DNA of 64,000 bases from Polaribacter butkevichii (GTDB lineage: Bacteria; Bacteroidota; Bacteroidia; Flavobacteriales; Flavobacteriaceae): assembly GCF_038024105.1 (NCBI RefSeq), contig NZ_CP150661.1, forward strand, positions 3,563,501 to 3,627,500, in the 5' to 3' direction. Below are positions 17,907 through 25,703 of the stretch, piece by piece (position 1 is the first letter of the stretch; each line of letters opens with the position of its first letter). Position numbers and translations under genes: made by a program. The notes under the pieces were generated by a model that was given only the letters and a program-made list of their open reading frames with translations, was not told the DNA's origin and made no database searches.

Positions 17907-18380
17907 TTAAGACTTTAGGTGTTTTGTAATTTTAGAACTCAGAGGTTTTGTAATTGAAAAATAATAATCAATTAAGTTACCTTCGGGAGAAACTAAATAT
18001 TTTTGAAAGTTCCATTTTACAGAACTACTTTTTTTATTGTTAAAACTTTTAGTTGTTAACCAAGTGTATAAAGGATGTTGATTTGTGCCTTTTACGTCTA
18101 CTTTTTCTGTAATTAAAAAAGTAACTCCATAATTTAGTTCGCAAAACTCTTGTATTTCAGTAGAAGAACCAGGTTCTTGTTTTCCGAATTGATTGCAAGG
18201 CACACCAATTACAACCAGATTGTTTTTATAAGTGTTGTGTAATTCTTCTAACTCTTTGTATTGTGGAGTAAAACCACATTTAGAAGCAACGTTTACAAAT
18301 AAGATGTATTTGCCTTTAAAATCTGACAAATGGATAGGAGTATTCTGGAGACTATTAATCTCTATGTTGTAAATATTCAT
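17907..18380 (-). CDS. Glutathione peroxidase-like thiol peroxidase (Cys type)
   Basis: A 157-residue cytoplasmic thioredoxin-fold peroxidase. The peroxidatic residue is Cys35 in NVASKCGFTPQY, the position of selenocysteine in animal enzymes. The remaining catalytic residues are Gln64 in PCNQFGKQEPG and the Trp-Asn pair of VKWNFQKYL. Bacterial Cys-type members usually use thioredoxin rather than glutathione. The gene ends 91 bp before tspO and lies 15 bp after the SDR gene. Confidence 0.92.
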   Translation of the reverse strand: MNIYNIEINSLQNTPIHLSDFKGKYILFVNVASKCGFTPQYKELEELHNTYKNNLVVIGVPCNQFGKQEPGSSTEIQEFCELNYGVTFLITEKVDVKGTNQHPLYTWLTTKSFNNKKSSSVKWNFQKYLVSPEGNLIDYYFSITKPLSSKITKHLKS

Positions 18381-18395
18381 GTTTTTATGATTTAA

Positions 18396-19079
18396 TTATA
18401 GTTTAAAACTGACAATTCCGCAGTCTAATTCGAAAATTTGACCAGAAATAGAACTTGCTTTTTCAGAAATTAAAAAAGAGGCTAAATCAGCAACTTCTTT
18501 AGGGGCTAAATATTTTTTTAACGGATGACGTTCTTTAATATTCTCTATCATTCGCTCATTGCGTAATAGTTTAGAGGCCAAGTCTGTATCTGTAACGGTA
18601 GGGGCAATTGCATTTACGCGAATTAGTGGTGCTAATTCTGCTCCTAAAGATTTGGTTAGTCCTTCTACGGCAGATTTTGCAGCGGCTACACTTGTATGAA
18701 AAGGCATGCCTAATTTTGCGGCAACTGTACTAAATAATAAAATAGAGGGTTTATTTCCTTTTTTTAGAGAAGGTAAATAGTGCTGAATTGCTTTTACCGC
18801 TCCAATAACGTTTATTTCAAAGTCTTGTCTGAAATCGTTTAGGTTTAATCGTGAAATTGGTTTTAAATTGATGCTTCCTGGGCAATAGATTAAGGTGTCT
18901 ATTTCATTAAAATCAGGCAAGTTATCGGTAAGAATGTCACAGGGAACATGTGTAAGATTAGTGTGAGAAAGTAAAGGAGCTGTTCTGCTTAAATTTATAA
19001 TTGAATTTTCATCAATTAAAGCATTTATAATTGCTTTTCCAATTCCTTTACTTCCTCCAATAACTAAAATTTTATTCAT
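18396..19079 (-). CDS. Short-chain dehydrogenase/reductase
   Basis: A 227-residue classical SDR. The cofactor site is GGSKGIGKAI at residues 8-17. The active-site Tyr/Lys motif is atypical: where YxxxK is expected, the sequence reads HTSVAAAKSAVEGLTKSLGAEL, so the Lys is present but the Tyr is replaced. The C-terminus has the usual ISGQIFELDCG. Oxidoreductase activity may therefore be altered. It lies 6 bp from the small gene at 19086 and 15 bp from the peroxidase gene, in the same minus-strand operon. Confidence 0.8.
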   Translation of the reverse strand: MNKILVIGGSKGIGKAIINALIDENSIINLSRTAPLLSHTNLTHVPCDILTDNLPDFNEIDTLIYCPGSINLKPISRLNLNDFRQDFEINVIGAVKAIQHYLPSLKKGNKPSILLFSTVAAKLGMPFHTSVAAAKSAVEGLTKSLGAELAPLIRVNAIAPTVTDTDLASKLLRNERMIENIKERHPLKKYLAPKEVADLASFLISEKASSISGQIFELDCGIVSFKL

Positions 19080-19085
19080 TTGCTT

Positions 19086-19301
19086 TTAAGGTCTTCCTTT
19101 CAAGCGTTTTTCAATTTTTTGCTTTACAGCTGTTAAACGCTTCATTTGATCCATAATTTCTAGATCTTTAGTTTCTTTATATACTTCGTTTAGTTCTAAA
19201 ATTAAGGCTTTTACTTCTCTAGACGCTACGATTCTGTCACTTGTTGTTTTGAATGAGAATTTTCTGTGTTCAAATTCTTCCGCTCTTTCTAATAAATTCA
19301 T
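19086..19301 (-). CDS. Small conserved helical protein (paralogue A)
   Basis: A 71-residue basic, helical, cysteine-free protein with no signal peptide. It is about two-thirds identical (47 of 71 positions by eye) to the next upstream small protein, sharing TTSDR, LNE-YKE, EIMD-MKRLT and IE-RLKG. The conservation of two copies argues that both are real genes. The family is not recognised. Position inside the SDR/peroxidase/photolyase cluster suggests a stress-linked role. Confidence 0.75.
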   Translation of the reverse strand: MNLLERAEEFEHRKFSFKTTSDRIVASREVKALILELNEVYKETKDLEIMDQMKRLTAVKQKIEKRLKGRP

Positions 19302-19378
19302 TCTTTGTTTCTCTGTTTTATTCTATAATTTGTGAATATAATTATAAAAGTTAGAAAAACAATAGAAATATGTATTAA

Positions 19379-19603
19379 TTATGCTGTTAACGGTTTTCCC
19401 TTTAAACGTCTTTCTATTCGTTGCTTAATTACGGTTAATCTTTTCATGATGTCCATAATTTCAGAATCTTTATTTTCTTTATAAATTTCATTTAAACTTA
19501 AAATTAAAGATTTTGCTTCTCTTGCTGCCAGCACACGATCGCTGGTAGTTGGAAATCTCATTTTTCTTGTTTCAAATTCTAATGCTTTACTTACTAAATC
19601 CAT
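19379..19603 (-). CDS. Small conserved helical protein (paralogue B)
   Basis: A 74-residue paralogue of the 71-residue protein encoded 77 bp downstream, with the same length, charge pattern and central LILSLNEIYKE/DIMKRLT blocks and a slightly longer C-terminus. The pair is a tandem duplication. It is the first gene after a 450-bp gap, so it is a likely transcript start for the block running to phr. Confidence 0.75.
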   Translation of the reverse strand: MDLVSKALEFETRKMRFPTTSDRVLAAREAKSLILSLNEIYKENKDSEIMDIMKRLTVIKQRIERRLKGKPLTA

Positions 19604-20056
19604 ATTTTAATCTTTTTATCTTGAACATTTAGGTTTTCTTTTTTGAAAATTTTTAATTTTAAATGTTCTGTTTCGCTTCCTTAATTCTCTTCTTTTAACT
19701 ACGTTTTAAAGTTTTTTAAACATTTTTTATGTGTTAAATCAATTAATCAATTAAATTGAACTTGAAATGTAGTTTTGTATTTTAAGGTCTTCTAATTGTA
19801 CTTTCAATTTTTATGCCATTTAATAAACTTGTCTATAGATTTACCTTATAGTTGTATAAGTGTAATGTTTTAAATTGCTTTTTATTTAAGTAATTACTAA
19901 TTCTCTTTCAAATATAATAAATGTTTAATAAATATCAATTATAGTTAAACAAAAATTAACAAAATATTATAATATTTTAAAGATTTATTTTTCAGTCGTT
20001 TACTGTAGAGGTAAAAAAAATAGAGAGTGATGAATGAGCTGTTGTTTTATGTTAGT
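19604..20056. other. 450-bp AT-rich intergenic region
   Basis: No reading frame, RNA gene or strong hairpin was found. It contains several AT-rich TTAAC/GTTAA words (for example around 19943-19966) resembling half-sites of the dyad upstream of the TetR gene at 24098, but not arranged as a clear palindrome. It probably holds the promoter of the minus-strand gene at 19603. Confidence 0.4.
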
Positions 20057-21478
20057 TTATTTATTGATGTTGCTAATCATTCCGTTAAAAACAAACCAGT
20101 GAAAAGGCATTACGGCGTACCAGTATAATCTACCTGCCAAACCATGGGGTCTAAAAGTGGCTGTTTGGTGCAGTGTGTTGTCTATAATTTTAAACTCTAA
20201 CCAGGCTTCGCCAGGCATTATCATTTCTGCATACAATAAAAGTTTTCCCTTTTCTTTATCAGCATATATTACTCGCCAAAAATCTAGAGCATCACCAACA
20301 TTTAATTCGGTAGGATGCCTTCTTCCTCTACGCAAACCAGCTCCACCAAAAAATTGATCTAAAAAGCCACGAATTTTCCATAAAAAGGTGCCGTAATACC
20401 AACCTGTTTCCCCTCCAATAGCCCAAATTCTGTTTAGCGTTCTTTCTTTATCGATAACGGTTCTCTTTTTAAAATCTTTAAAACAACCATATTCTGGAAC
20501 ATTTATAAATTCGTGAACATAATTTTTTAATTTCCCGCTGCTGATGTATGAGTCTTTCCAACTAGAAATAATACTATTTTGTTCAATTTTTTTAAAAGCT
20601 AGTTTTACAGCTTCCTTGTAAGACATTGGTTGTACGTCTAAAATTGTATTGATATTGCTTTTATTACCTATAACTTCTACGCCCATAGAGTTTACTAAAG
20701 AACTTGCTAGTTTGTATGACGTAGAGGTAACAAAATACAACCAATAAGAAGATAGTTTTGGGGTCATTACAGGTACGGTTATAATAGATCTTTTTAGTTT
20801 TCTTACATCAGCAAACTGTAATAGCATTTCTTTGTATGTAAGTATTTCTGGCCCAAAAATATCATGAGAAGTATTATAAAGTTCTTTTTTGCCAAGAGAT
20901 TTGTGTAAAAAAGAGAGTACATCTCTAATTGCTAAAGGTTGTGTTTTGGTGTTTAACCATTTAGGAGCTATCATTGCAGGTAGTTTTTCTACAATATCTC
21001 TAATAATTTCAAAGGAAGAACTCCCAGAACCAACAATGATTCCTGCTTTAAAAGTGGTTAATGCATATTTATTAGACGCTAATGTTTTTTCTACGTTTTT
21101 TCTTGATAATAAATGTTTAGAAAGTTTAGTGTCGTTGGTTATTCCACTTAAGTAAATAACTTGTTTTGTAGAAGTTGTTTCTATAAAATTTTTAAAGTTA
21201 AACGCGCATTTTTCTTCTAAAACATGAAATTCTTTGGCAGAATTAGTCATAGAATGAATTAAATAATAAGCAGCATCAATATCTTTTGTAATGTTTGTTA
21301 AGCTATTACTATCTAAAAAATCAGCTTCTACTAATTGAACTTTTTTTTGATTTTTATAATAACTTTTTGCTCTTTCTTTGTCTCTTACAGGGCAAATAAC
21401 GCTATGTCCATCATTTAATAATAACGGAATTAAGCGTTTGCCAATATAGCCAGTTGCACCTGTTACAAGAATTTTCAT
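20057..21478 (-). CDS. SDR-family oxidoreductase with C-terminal DUF2867-type domain
   Basis: A 473-residue protein. The N-terminal half is an extended SDR/NmrA-like NAD(P)-binding domain with GATGYIGKRL (residues 7-16), YYLIHSM and YLSGI. The C-terminal part (from about residue 345, RIWAIGGETGWYYGTFLWKIRGF, LRRGRRHPTELNVGDALDFWRV, WLEFKII, FRPHGLAGRLYWYAVMPFH) is the DUF2867 type. Such proteins are annotated as NAD-dependent epimerase-like; substrate unknown. It starts 5 bp after the flavin reductase gene and completes the TetR-ABC1-flavin reductase-SDR operon. Confidence 0.85.
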   Translation of the reverse strand: MKILVTGATGYIGKRLIPLLLNDGHSVICPVRDKERAKSYYKNQKKVQLVEADFLDSNSLTNITKDIDAAYYLIHSMTNSAKEFHVLEEKCAFNFKNFIETTSTKQVIYLSGITNDTKLSKHLLSRKNVEKTLASNKYALTTFKAGIIVGSGSSSFEIIRDIVEKLPAMIAPKWLNTKTQPLAIRDVLSFLHKSLGKKELYNTSHDIFGPEILTYKEMLLQFADVRKLKRSIITVPVMTPKLSSYWLYFVTSTSYKLASSLVNSMGVEVIGNKSNINTILDVQPMSYKEAVKLAFKKIEQNSIISSWKDSYISSGKLKNYVHEFINVPEYGCFKDFKKRTVIDKERTLNRIWAIGGETGWYYGTFLWKIRGFLDQFFGGAGLRRGRRHPTELNVGDALDFWRVIYADKEKGKLLLYAEMIMPGEAWLEFKIIDNTLHQTATFRPHGLAGRLYWYAVMPFHWFVFNGMISNINK

Positions 21479-21483
21479 ATGTT

Positions 21484-22098
21484 TTATTTAGGTCTTTGAT
21501 ACGCTAATCTTTTCTTAAATTTAGGAACAGCATAGGTGTCTAAGCCGTTAATAGTAACAATATTTGCTTTAGATAAATTTATCAATCCATCATTTTCTAA
21601 CAATTCATCTTTAACATATAATTCTTGTATTTGAGCTACAATCATTAATACATTATTAGATGAAATATGTATTTCTTCTATAAATTTCATACTCATTTGC
21701 ACGGGAGAATTTTTAACAAAAGGAGCTTTAAAATTACCTTTAAATTCCTCTTCTAATTTCGTTACTTCAAATTCAGAAATTTCTTCGGGGTATTTTGCTG
21801 ATGTATGATGTGCGTCTTCAATAATGTCTTCATAAATATGATTGATGGTAAAAACGCCACTTTCTTTTATGTTTTTATAAGTATTTCTAGGTACTGTTGT
21901 TGGTCTTAAAATAAAACCTAAGGTTGGTGGTGTAGAGCCTAAATGTGTAACAGAACTAAATACAGCAACATTACTAATGCCTTTATTAGATATAGTAGCA
22001 ATTAAATTTGCCGATTTAAAACCAGAGCAACTATTTATAAGGTTTATTTTATAAAGATGTTCTAAATTTTGAATGTTTTTAAAGTTGAAAAACGCCAT
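21484..22098 (-). CDS. Flavin reductase family (FMN-binding split-barrel) protein
   Basis: A 204-residue protein of the flavin-reductase/DIM6-NTAB family. Typical segments are LIATISNKGISNVAVFSSVTHLGSTPP with the FMN-contact region, LGFILRPTTVPRNTYKNIKESG, FTINHI and a Pro-Val-Gln-rich later strand. Members reduce FMN with NAD(P)H or bind it tightly. Its start codon shares one base with the stop of the ABC1 gene (TAATG), so translation is coupled. Confidence 0.87.
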   Translation of the reverse strand: MAFFNFKNIQNLEHLYKINLINSCSGFKSANLIATISNKGISNVAVFSSVTHLGSTPPTLGFILRPTTVPRNTYKNIKESGVFTINHIYEDIIEDAHHTSAKYPEEISEFEVTKLEEEFKGNFKAPFVKNSPVQMSMKFIEEIHISSNNVLMIVAQIQELYVKDELLENDGLINLSKANIVTINGLDTYAVPKFKKRLAYQRPK

Positions 22099-23402
22099 TA
22101 AAGAGTTTTATAATTATTGATTTTAATATCCTTTGCTTTTAAATCGTGCATTAAATTATACAAACCAAAAAAGGTTCTGTTGATATAAATAAAGTGTTTA
22201 GAACCTCTATTTCCATTCATGTCTTTTAGTTCGGTACTTTTGGCGTATTTAGCTCCTAATTCAGAGAGTTTGCCAAAGAAAACTTCATCAGAAAAATCGA
22301 ATACTTCTTGGTGAAAAGGTTGCGTAAATAAACTTAGCATTTCATGAAACATTGCTCTAAAGAAATCTAATTCTTCTTTAGAATCATCTGCTCTTAAAAT
22401 TTCTAATTCAAATAGTTTTTCTTCAAAGAAAATTGGGTTAGAAATGTTTTCTTTTTTTGCCAATTCAAAATACGGAACATAAAAATCATTGGGTATTGTT
22501 TTCATACACCCAAAATCAATTACAATCAGTTCGTTTTCTGGAGAAATTAAAAAATTTCCAGGATGCGGATCTGCATGTACCTTTTGTAATTTATGAATCT
22601 GAAACATGTAGAAATCCCATAATGCCTGCCCTAATTTATTGGCAACTTCTTGTTTGTCTGTGTAAAATTCAGATAAATGTACACCGTGCATCCAATCCAT
22701 AGTAATAATTCTATCTGATGATAAATCAGCATAATATTCAGGGAATTTTAAATTAGGGATATGTTTACAAGCAGCTACAATTTCTTTACTTTGTGTAACT
22801 TCTAAAATGTAATTTGTTTCTTCTACCAATTTATTTTCTACTTCTTTAAAATATTTATCAGAATCTTTACCTCTAATATTAAACATTTTAATAGCAATAG
22901 GTTTAACCAATGCTAAATCTGAAGCTATACTTTGTGCAACACCCGGATATTGAATTTTTACAGCCAATTCTTTTCCGTCTTTTTCTGCTTTATGAACCTG
23001 ACCAATACTTGCTGCGTTTACAGAAACGGTATTAAATTTATCGTAAATTTCATTTGGGTTTTTACCAAAATATTTTTTAAAAGTTTTGGTCACCAAAGCA
23101 GGAGAAAGTGGGGGTACAGAAAATTGAGATAGTGAAAATTTTTCTACATAGGCTTGCGGTAGAATACTTTTTTCCATGCTTAACATTTGCGCCACTTTTA
23201 AAGCACTTCCTTTTAGCGTTTTTAACCCATCATAAATATCTTCGGCATTGTTTTCGTTTAGTTTTGCTTTGGCTTCTTCTTCTGTTTTGGTGATTTTATC
23301 TCCGTAATATTTAAGATAATTTACCCCAATTTTAGCTCCCGTTGTAACTAATTTAGAAGCTCTTTGAATTTTAGATGTTGGTATAGAATCAATGGTTTTC
23401 AT
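22098..23402 (-). CDS. ABC1/UbiB-family atypical kinase
   Basis: A 434-residue AarF/ABC1/COQ8-type protein kinase-like protein. Visible features are the N-terminal KGSALKVAQMLS (variant of the KxGQ motif, Ala in place of Gly), the Ala-rich loop VNAASIGQVHKA, the ATP-site Lys in LAVKIQYPG, catalytic HADPHPGNFLI, and metal-binding VIDFGCMK. COQ8 relatives support isoprenoid quinone synthesis and stress survival. It is not next to menaquinone genes but in a TetR-controlled operon with flavin reductase and SDR genes. The gap to tetR is 7 bp. Confidence 0.9.
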   Translation of the reverse strand: MKTIDSIPTSKIQRASKLVTTGAKIGVNYLKYYGDKITKTEEEAKAKLNENNAEDIYDGLKTLKGSALKVAQMLSMEKSILPQAYVEKFSLSQFSVPPLSPALVTKTFKKYFGKNPNEIYDKFNTVSVNAASIGQVHKAEKDGKELAVKIQYPGVAQSIASDLALVKPIAIKMFNIRGKDSDKYFKEVENKLVEETNYILEVTQSKEIVAACKHIPNLKFPEYYADLSSDRIITMDWMHGVHLSEFYTDKQEVANKLGQALWDFYMFQIHKLQKVHADPHPGNFLISPENELIVIDFGCMKTIPNDFYVPYFELAKKENISNPIFFEEKLFELEILRADDSKEELDFFRAMFHEMLSLFTQPFHQEVFDFSDEVFFGKLSELGAKYAKSTELKDMNGNRGSKHFIYINRTFFGLYNLMHDLKAKDIKINNYKTL

Positions 23403-23409
23403 AAGCTAT

Positions 23410-24066
23410 TTAGTTAAAATTTACTTTTTCTTTGATAATAAATTTACCGAAGTCGATAATACTTTGTAAGGGTTTTATATCCATTAAATCAAAACGAGCA
23501 TTGATTGATTTTTCTATAAATAGATCTGTTTTTTCAAATGAAGGAGAAACATCATCTAACCAAAACTTAAGAGTTACTAATAAATGAAACCAAGAGGATT
23601 CTTGTATCGATTTATCTTGAATTTTTTCTAGTTTTTCGTGCTTTAAGTCTATTTTTTCGATACCAATATTTTGGACATAACCAATGTATTCTTTTCGTAA
23701 TCCCTTTAATGTTTTTAATTTTTTAAAATCGCTATTACTATTTTCTAAAGCATAGACAAGATAGCTTCTGTTGGCTGTTAAAATTTCGAAAAAAGTAAAA
23801 TAAAAACTTAATAATTTATTTCTTGCATCAAAAGTTTCGTAGTCTTCACTTTTACTTAAAACGGTGATGGTGTGATGAAAAAATTCAGAAAAAATGGCTT
23901 CTTCTAAAACATCAAAAGAACCATAAAATTTATAGAAATCAGTTTCTTCAAAATTATTTTCTTTAGCAAAACTAAATATCGATTTTGGTTGATGGTTGTT
24001 TTCTAAAACAAATTCCATGTACCAGGAAATTAAATTGTCTTTGTTGATGTTTTTTTTACGAGCCAT
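23410..24066 (-). CDS. TetR/AcrR-type transcriptional regulator
   Basis: A 218-residue regulator. The N-terminal 60 residues form a TetR-type helix-turn-helix (NHQPKSIFSFAKENNFEETDFYKFYGSFDVLEEAIF), in which the recognition region reads TDFYKFYGS rather than the usual TLYRHF. The rest is a helical ligand/dimer domain. It is the first gene of the operon tetR-abc1-flavin reductase-SDR. A perfect dyad (24098-24125) covers its promoter, so it probably represses itself and the operon. The ligand is unknown. Confidence 0.85.
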   Translation of the reverse strand: MARKKNINKDNLISWYMEFVLENNHQPKSIFSFAKENNFEETDFYKFYGSFDVLEEAIFSEFFHHTITVLSKSEDYETFDARNKLLSFYFTFFEILTANRSYLVYALENSNSDFKKLKTLKGLRKEYIGYVQNIGIEKIDLKHEKLEKIQDKSIQESSWFHLLVTLKFWLDDVSPSFEKTDLFIEKSINARFDLMDIKPLQSIIDFGKFIIKEKVNFN

Positions 24067-24083
24067 AATTCTTTGAATTTATG

Positions 24084-24111
24084 TAAAGATACAAAATGTT
24101 TAACAAAACAA
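24084..24111 (-). promoter_or_regulatory. Promoter of the tetR operon
   Basis: On the minus strand TTG (24111-24109) is followed after 17 nt by TATCTTTA (24091-24084), one base off the Bacteroidota -7 consensus TAnnTTTG. The ATG of tetR is 17 nt further on. The operator at 24098-24125 overlaps the -33 element and part of the spacer. Confidence 0.55.
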
Positions 24112-24125
24112 CCATTTTGTTAAAC
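24098..24125. promoter_or_regulatory. Perfect dyad, probable TetR operator
   Basis: gtttaacaaaa (24098-24108), 6-nt spacer, ttttgttaaac (24115-24125): a perfect 11-bp inverted repeat. It sits 31 bp upstream of the tetR start codon and overlaps the putative promoter, the standard position for autorepression. It also lies about 95 bp upstream of the divergent formylglycine-generating enzyme gene, whose -7 element is at 24191. Confidence 0.7.
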
Positions 24126-24190
24126 AATAATTTTTTGTTAAAAATTGACATCATTTTAAAAGAATTAAATTTATAAGTAATAAGAATATC

Positions 24191-24198
24191 TATATTTG
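24191..24198 (+). promoter_or_regulatory. -7 promoter element of the FGE gene
   Basis: TATATTTG matches the Bacteroidota -7 consensus TAnnTTTG and ends 23 nt before the ATG at 24222. No TTG lies at the usual -33 distance. Confidence 0.5.
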
Positions 24199-24221
24199 TT
24201 TTAAAACACTAAATTTTACAA

Positions 24222-25310
24222 ATGAATTTTAATTTAAAACCCTTTTTATTCATCGTTTTATCACTTTCAGTTTTTGTTGTAAGTTGTGATAAGAAAACCG
24301 AAAAAGAAAAAACAGTTGTAAAAACTGCCATAAATACCGATAAAGTAGAAACACCAAAAGGTATGGTTTGGGTGGCTTCTAAAACTTTTTTAATGGGGGC
24401 AAAAAATGAGGATAAATATGCTATGCCACGTGAAAAGCCAGCGCATAAAGTAGCTGTAGATGGTTTTTTTATTGATGCACATGAGGTTACCAATAAACAA
24501 TTTAAGGAGTTTGTTGCTGCCACAAAATATATTACGGTAGCAGAAAGACCAATTGATTGGGACGAAATTAAAAAAGATTTACCAGCAGGTACACCAAAAC
24601 CAGCAGACTCAATTTTACAACCCGGAAGTTTAATTTTTAATAAGCATGCCAAAGGTATTGTTTCTATGGAAAACTACGGTCAGTGGTGGGTATGGAAACT
24701 TGGAGCAGATTGGAAACATCCAGAAGGACCAGGAAGTTCTATAGAAGGGCAAGATAATTATCCGGTTGTTCATATTGCACAAGAAGATGCTTTGGCGTAT
24801 TGTAAGTGGGCAAATAGAAGGTTGCCAACAGAGGCAGAGTGGGAGTCTGCTGCACAAGGTAAATTTGAAGATAATATTTATTCTTGGGGAAATAAATTGG
24901 AAGATTTAGATGCCAATGCAAATACTTGGCAAGGAAAATTTCCGACAGAAAATATTTCTGAAGACGGATTTGAATATATTTCACCAATAAAATCCTATCC
25001 AGCAAATAATATCGGTTTGTATGATATGGCGGGTAATGTTTGGGAAATGACATCTGATTTATTTAATGTAAATTATTATCAAACGATAGACCCAAATGTT
25101 GTTTTACAAAACCCTGTTGGAGCAGATAAATCGTATACACCTAGTAATCCATATCAAATAGAATATGTAATGAAAGGTGGTTCTTTTTTATGTCATGCTT
25201 CTTATTGTGCAAGTTTTAGAATTTCTGCAAGAATGGGTATGGAGCCTAATTCAGGTTCTGATCATATTGGTTTTAGAACGGTGGCAACTAAAGAAATGTT
25301 GGCAAAATAA
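24222..25310 (+). CDS. Formylglycine-generating enzyme family lipoprotein (sulfatase maturase)
   Basis: A 362-residue SUMF1/FGE-type protein with a lipoprotein signal ending LSVFVVSC. The FGE domain starts about residue 46 (PKGMVWVASKTFLMG). Near the C-terminus GGSFLCHASYCASFRISAR keeps both copper-binding/catalytic cysteines (Cys324, Cys329) of true FGEs, and ends with GSDHIGFRTV, so an active oxygen-dependent maturase is likely. It converts the Cys of sulfatase CxPSR motifs to formylglycine. The lipoprotein sulfatase encoded at 26633 carries such a motif and is the obvious client. A strong terminator follows at 25340. Confidence 0.9.
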   Translation: MNFNLKPFLFIVLSLSVFVVSCDKKTEKEKTVVKTAINTDKVETPKGMVWVASKTFLMGAKNEDKYAMPREKPAHKVAVDGFFIDAHEVTNKQFKEFVAATKYITVAERPIDWDEIKKDLPAGTPKPADSILQPGSLIFNKHAKGIVSMENYGQWWVWKLGADWKHPEGPGSSIEGQDNYPVVHIAQEDALAYCKWANRRLPTEAEWESAAQGKFEDNIYSWGNKLEDLDANANTWQGKFPTENISEDGFEYISPIKSYPANNIGLYDMAGNVWEMTSDLFNVNYYQTIDPNVVLQNPVGADKSYTPSNPYQIEYVMKGGSFLCHASYCASFRISARMGMEPNSGSDHIGFRTVATKEMLAK

Positions 25311-25339
25311 TAAAGATTATTATTTATAAATGAATACAA

Positions 25340-25380
25340 AACTCCCTTTTATCAATCTGATAAAAGGGAGTTTTTCTTTT
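25340..25380 (+). terminator. Strong intrinsic terminator after the FGE gene
   Basis: A 15-bp perfect stem (25340-25354 with 25358-25372), 3-nt loop, then a T-rich tract. It separates the FGE gene from the hydrolase-sulfatase-racemase genes downstream. Confidence 0.92.
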
Positions 25381-25703
25381 TAATGGTAAATTACTTTAAA
25401 TCAGTCTTTAAAATGCGCTTTGCGTTATTAAAAAGAATAACTTTTTAAAATGTTAGAGTATCGTTTTAAACTTAACTGCTAATTGATTAACGATAATGTA
25501 ATTTTTATCTATATTTACGAAAAATTACTAAAGAAAAATTAACAAATTAAATGTTTTGTTAAATTAAGTTCGCTTAAAATGAGTTTTTGTTGATAAAAAT
25601 GCATATTTATATATCGATGACAACTATTGTTAGTTTGTCACATACTTTAAGAAAAAGGAAATTGCTAAACCATTTTTAAAATTCAATTAAAAATTAATAA
25701 ATA
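25381..25703. other. Intergenic regulatory region before the secreted hydrolase
   Basis: About 320 bp, AT-rich, no gene. It holds a dyad at 25537-25564 that resembles the TetR operator and a looser dyad TGACAA-N11-TTGTCA at 25618-25640, 63 bp before the start codon. No exact TAnnTTTG element was found. Confidence 0.45.
25537..25564. promoter_or_regulatory. Second operator-like dyad
   Basis: aattaacaaat (25537-25547), 6-nt spacer, ttttgttaaat (25554-25564). The two halves match as inverted repeats at 9 of 11 positions and share the TTAACAAA core and 6-nt spacing with the perfect dyad at 24098. It may be another site for the same regulator; AT-richness makes chance similarity possible. Confidence 0.35.

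Noticed and set aside
18274..18279. Selenocysteine in the glutathione peroxidase
   Set aside because: The active-site codon encodes Cys, not TGA, and no SECIS-like element is needed.
25618..25640. Operator dyad TGACAA-N11-TTGTCA upstream of the secreted hydrolase
   Set aside because: Only six paired bases with an 11-nt loop; too weak to separate from chance in AT-rich DNA.
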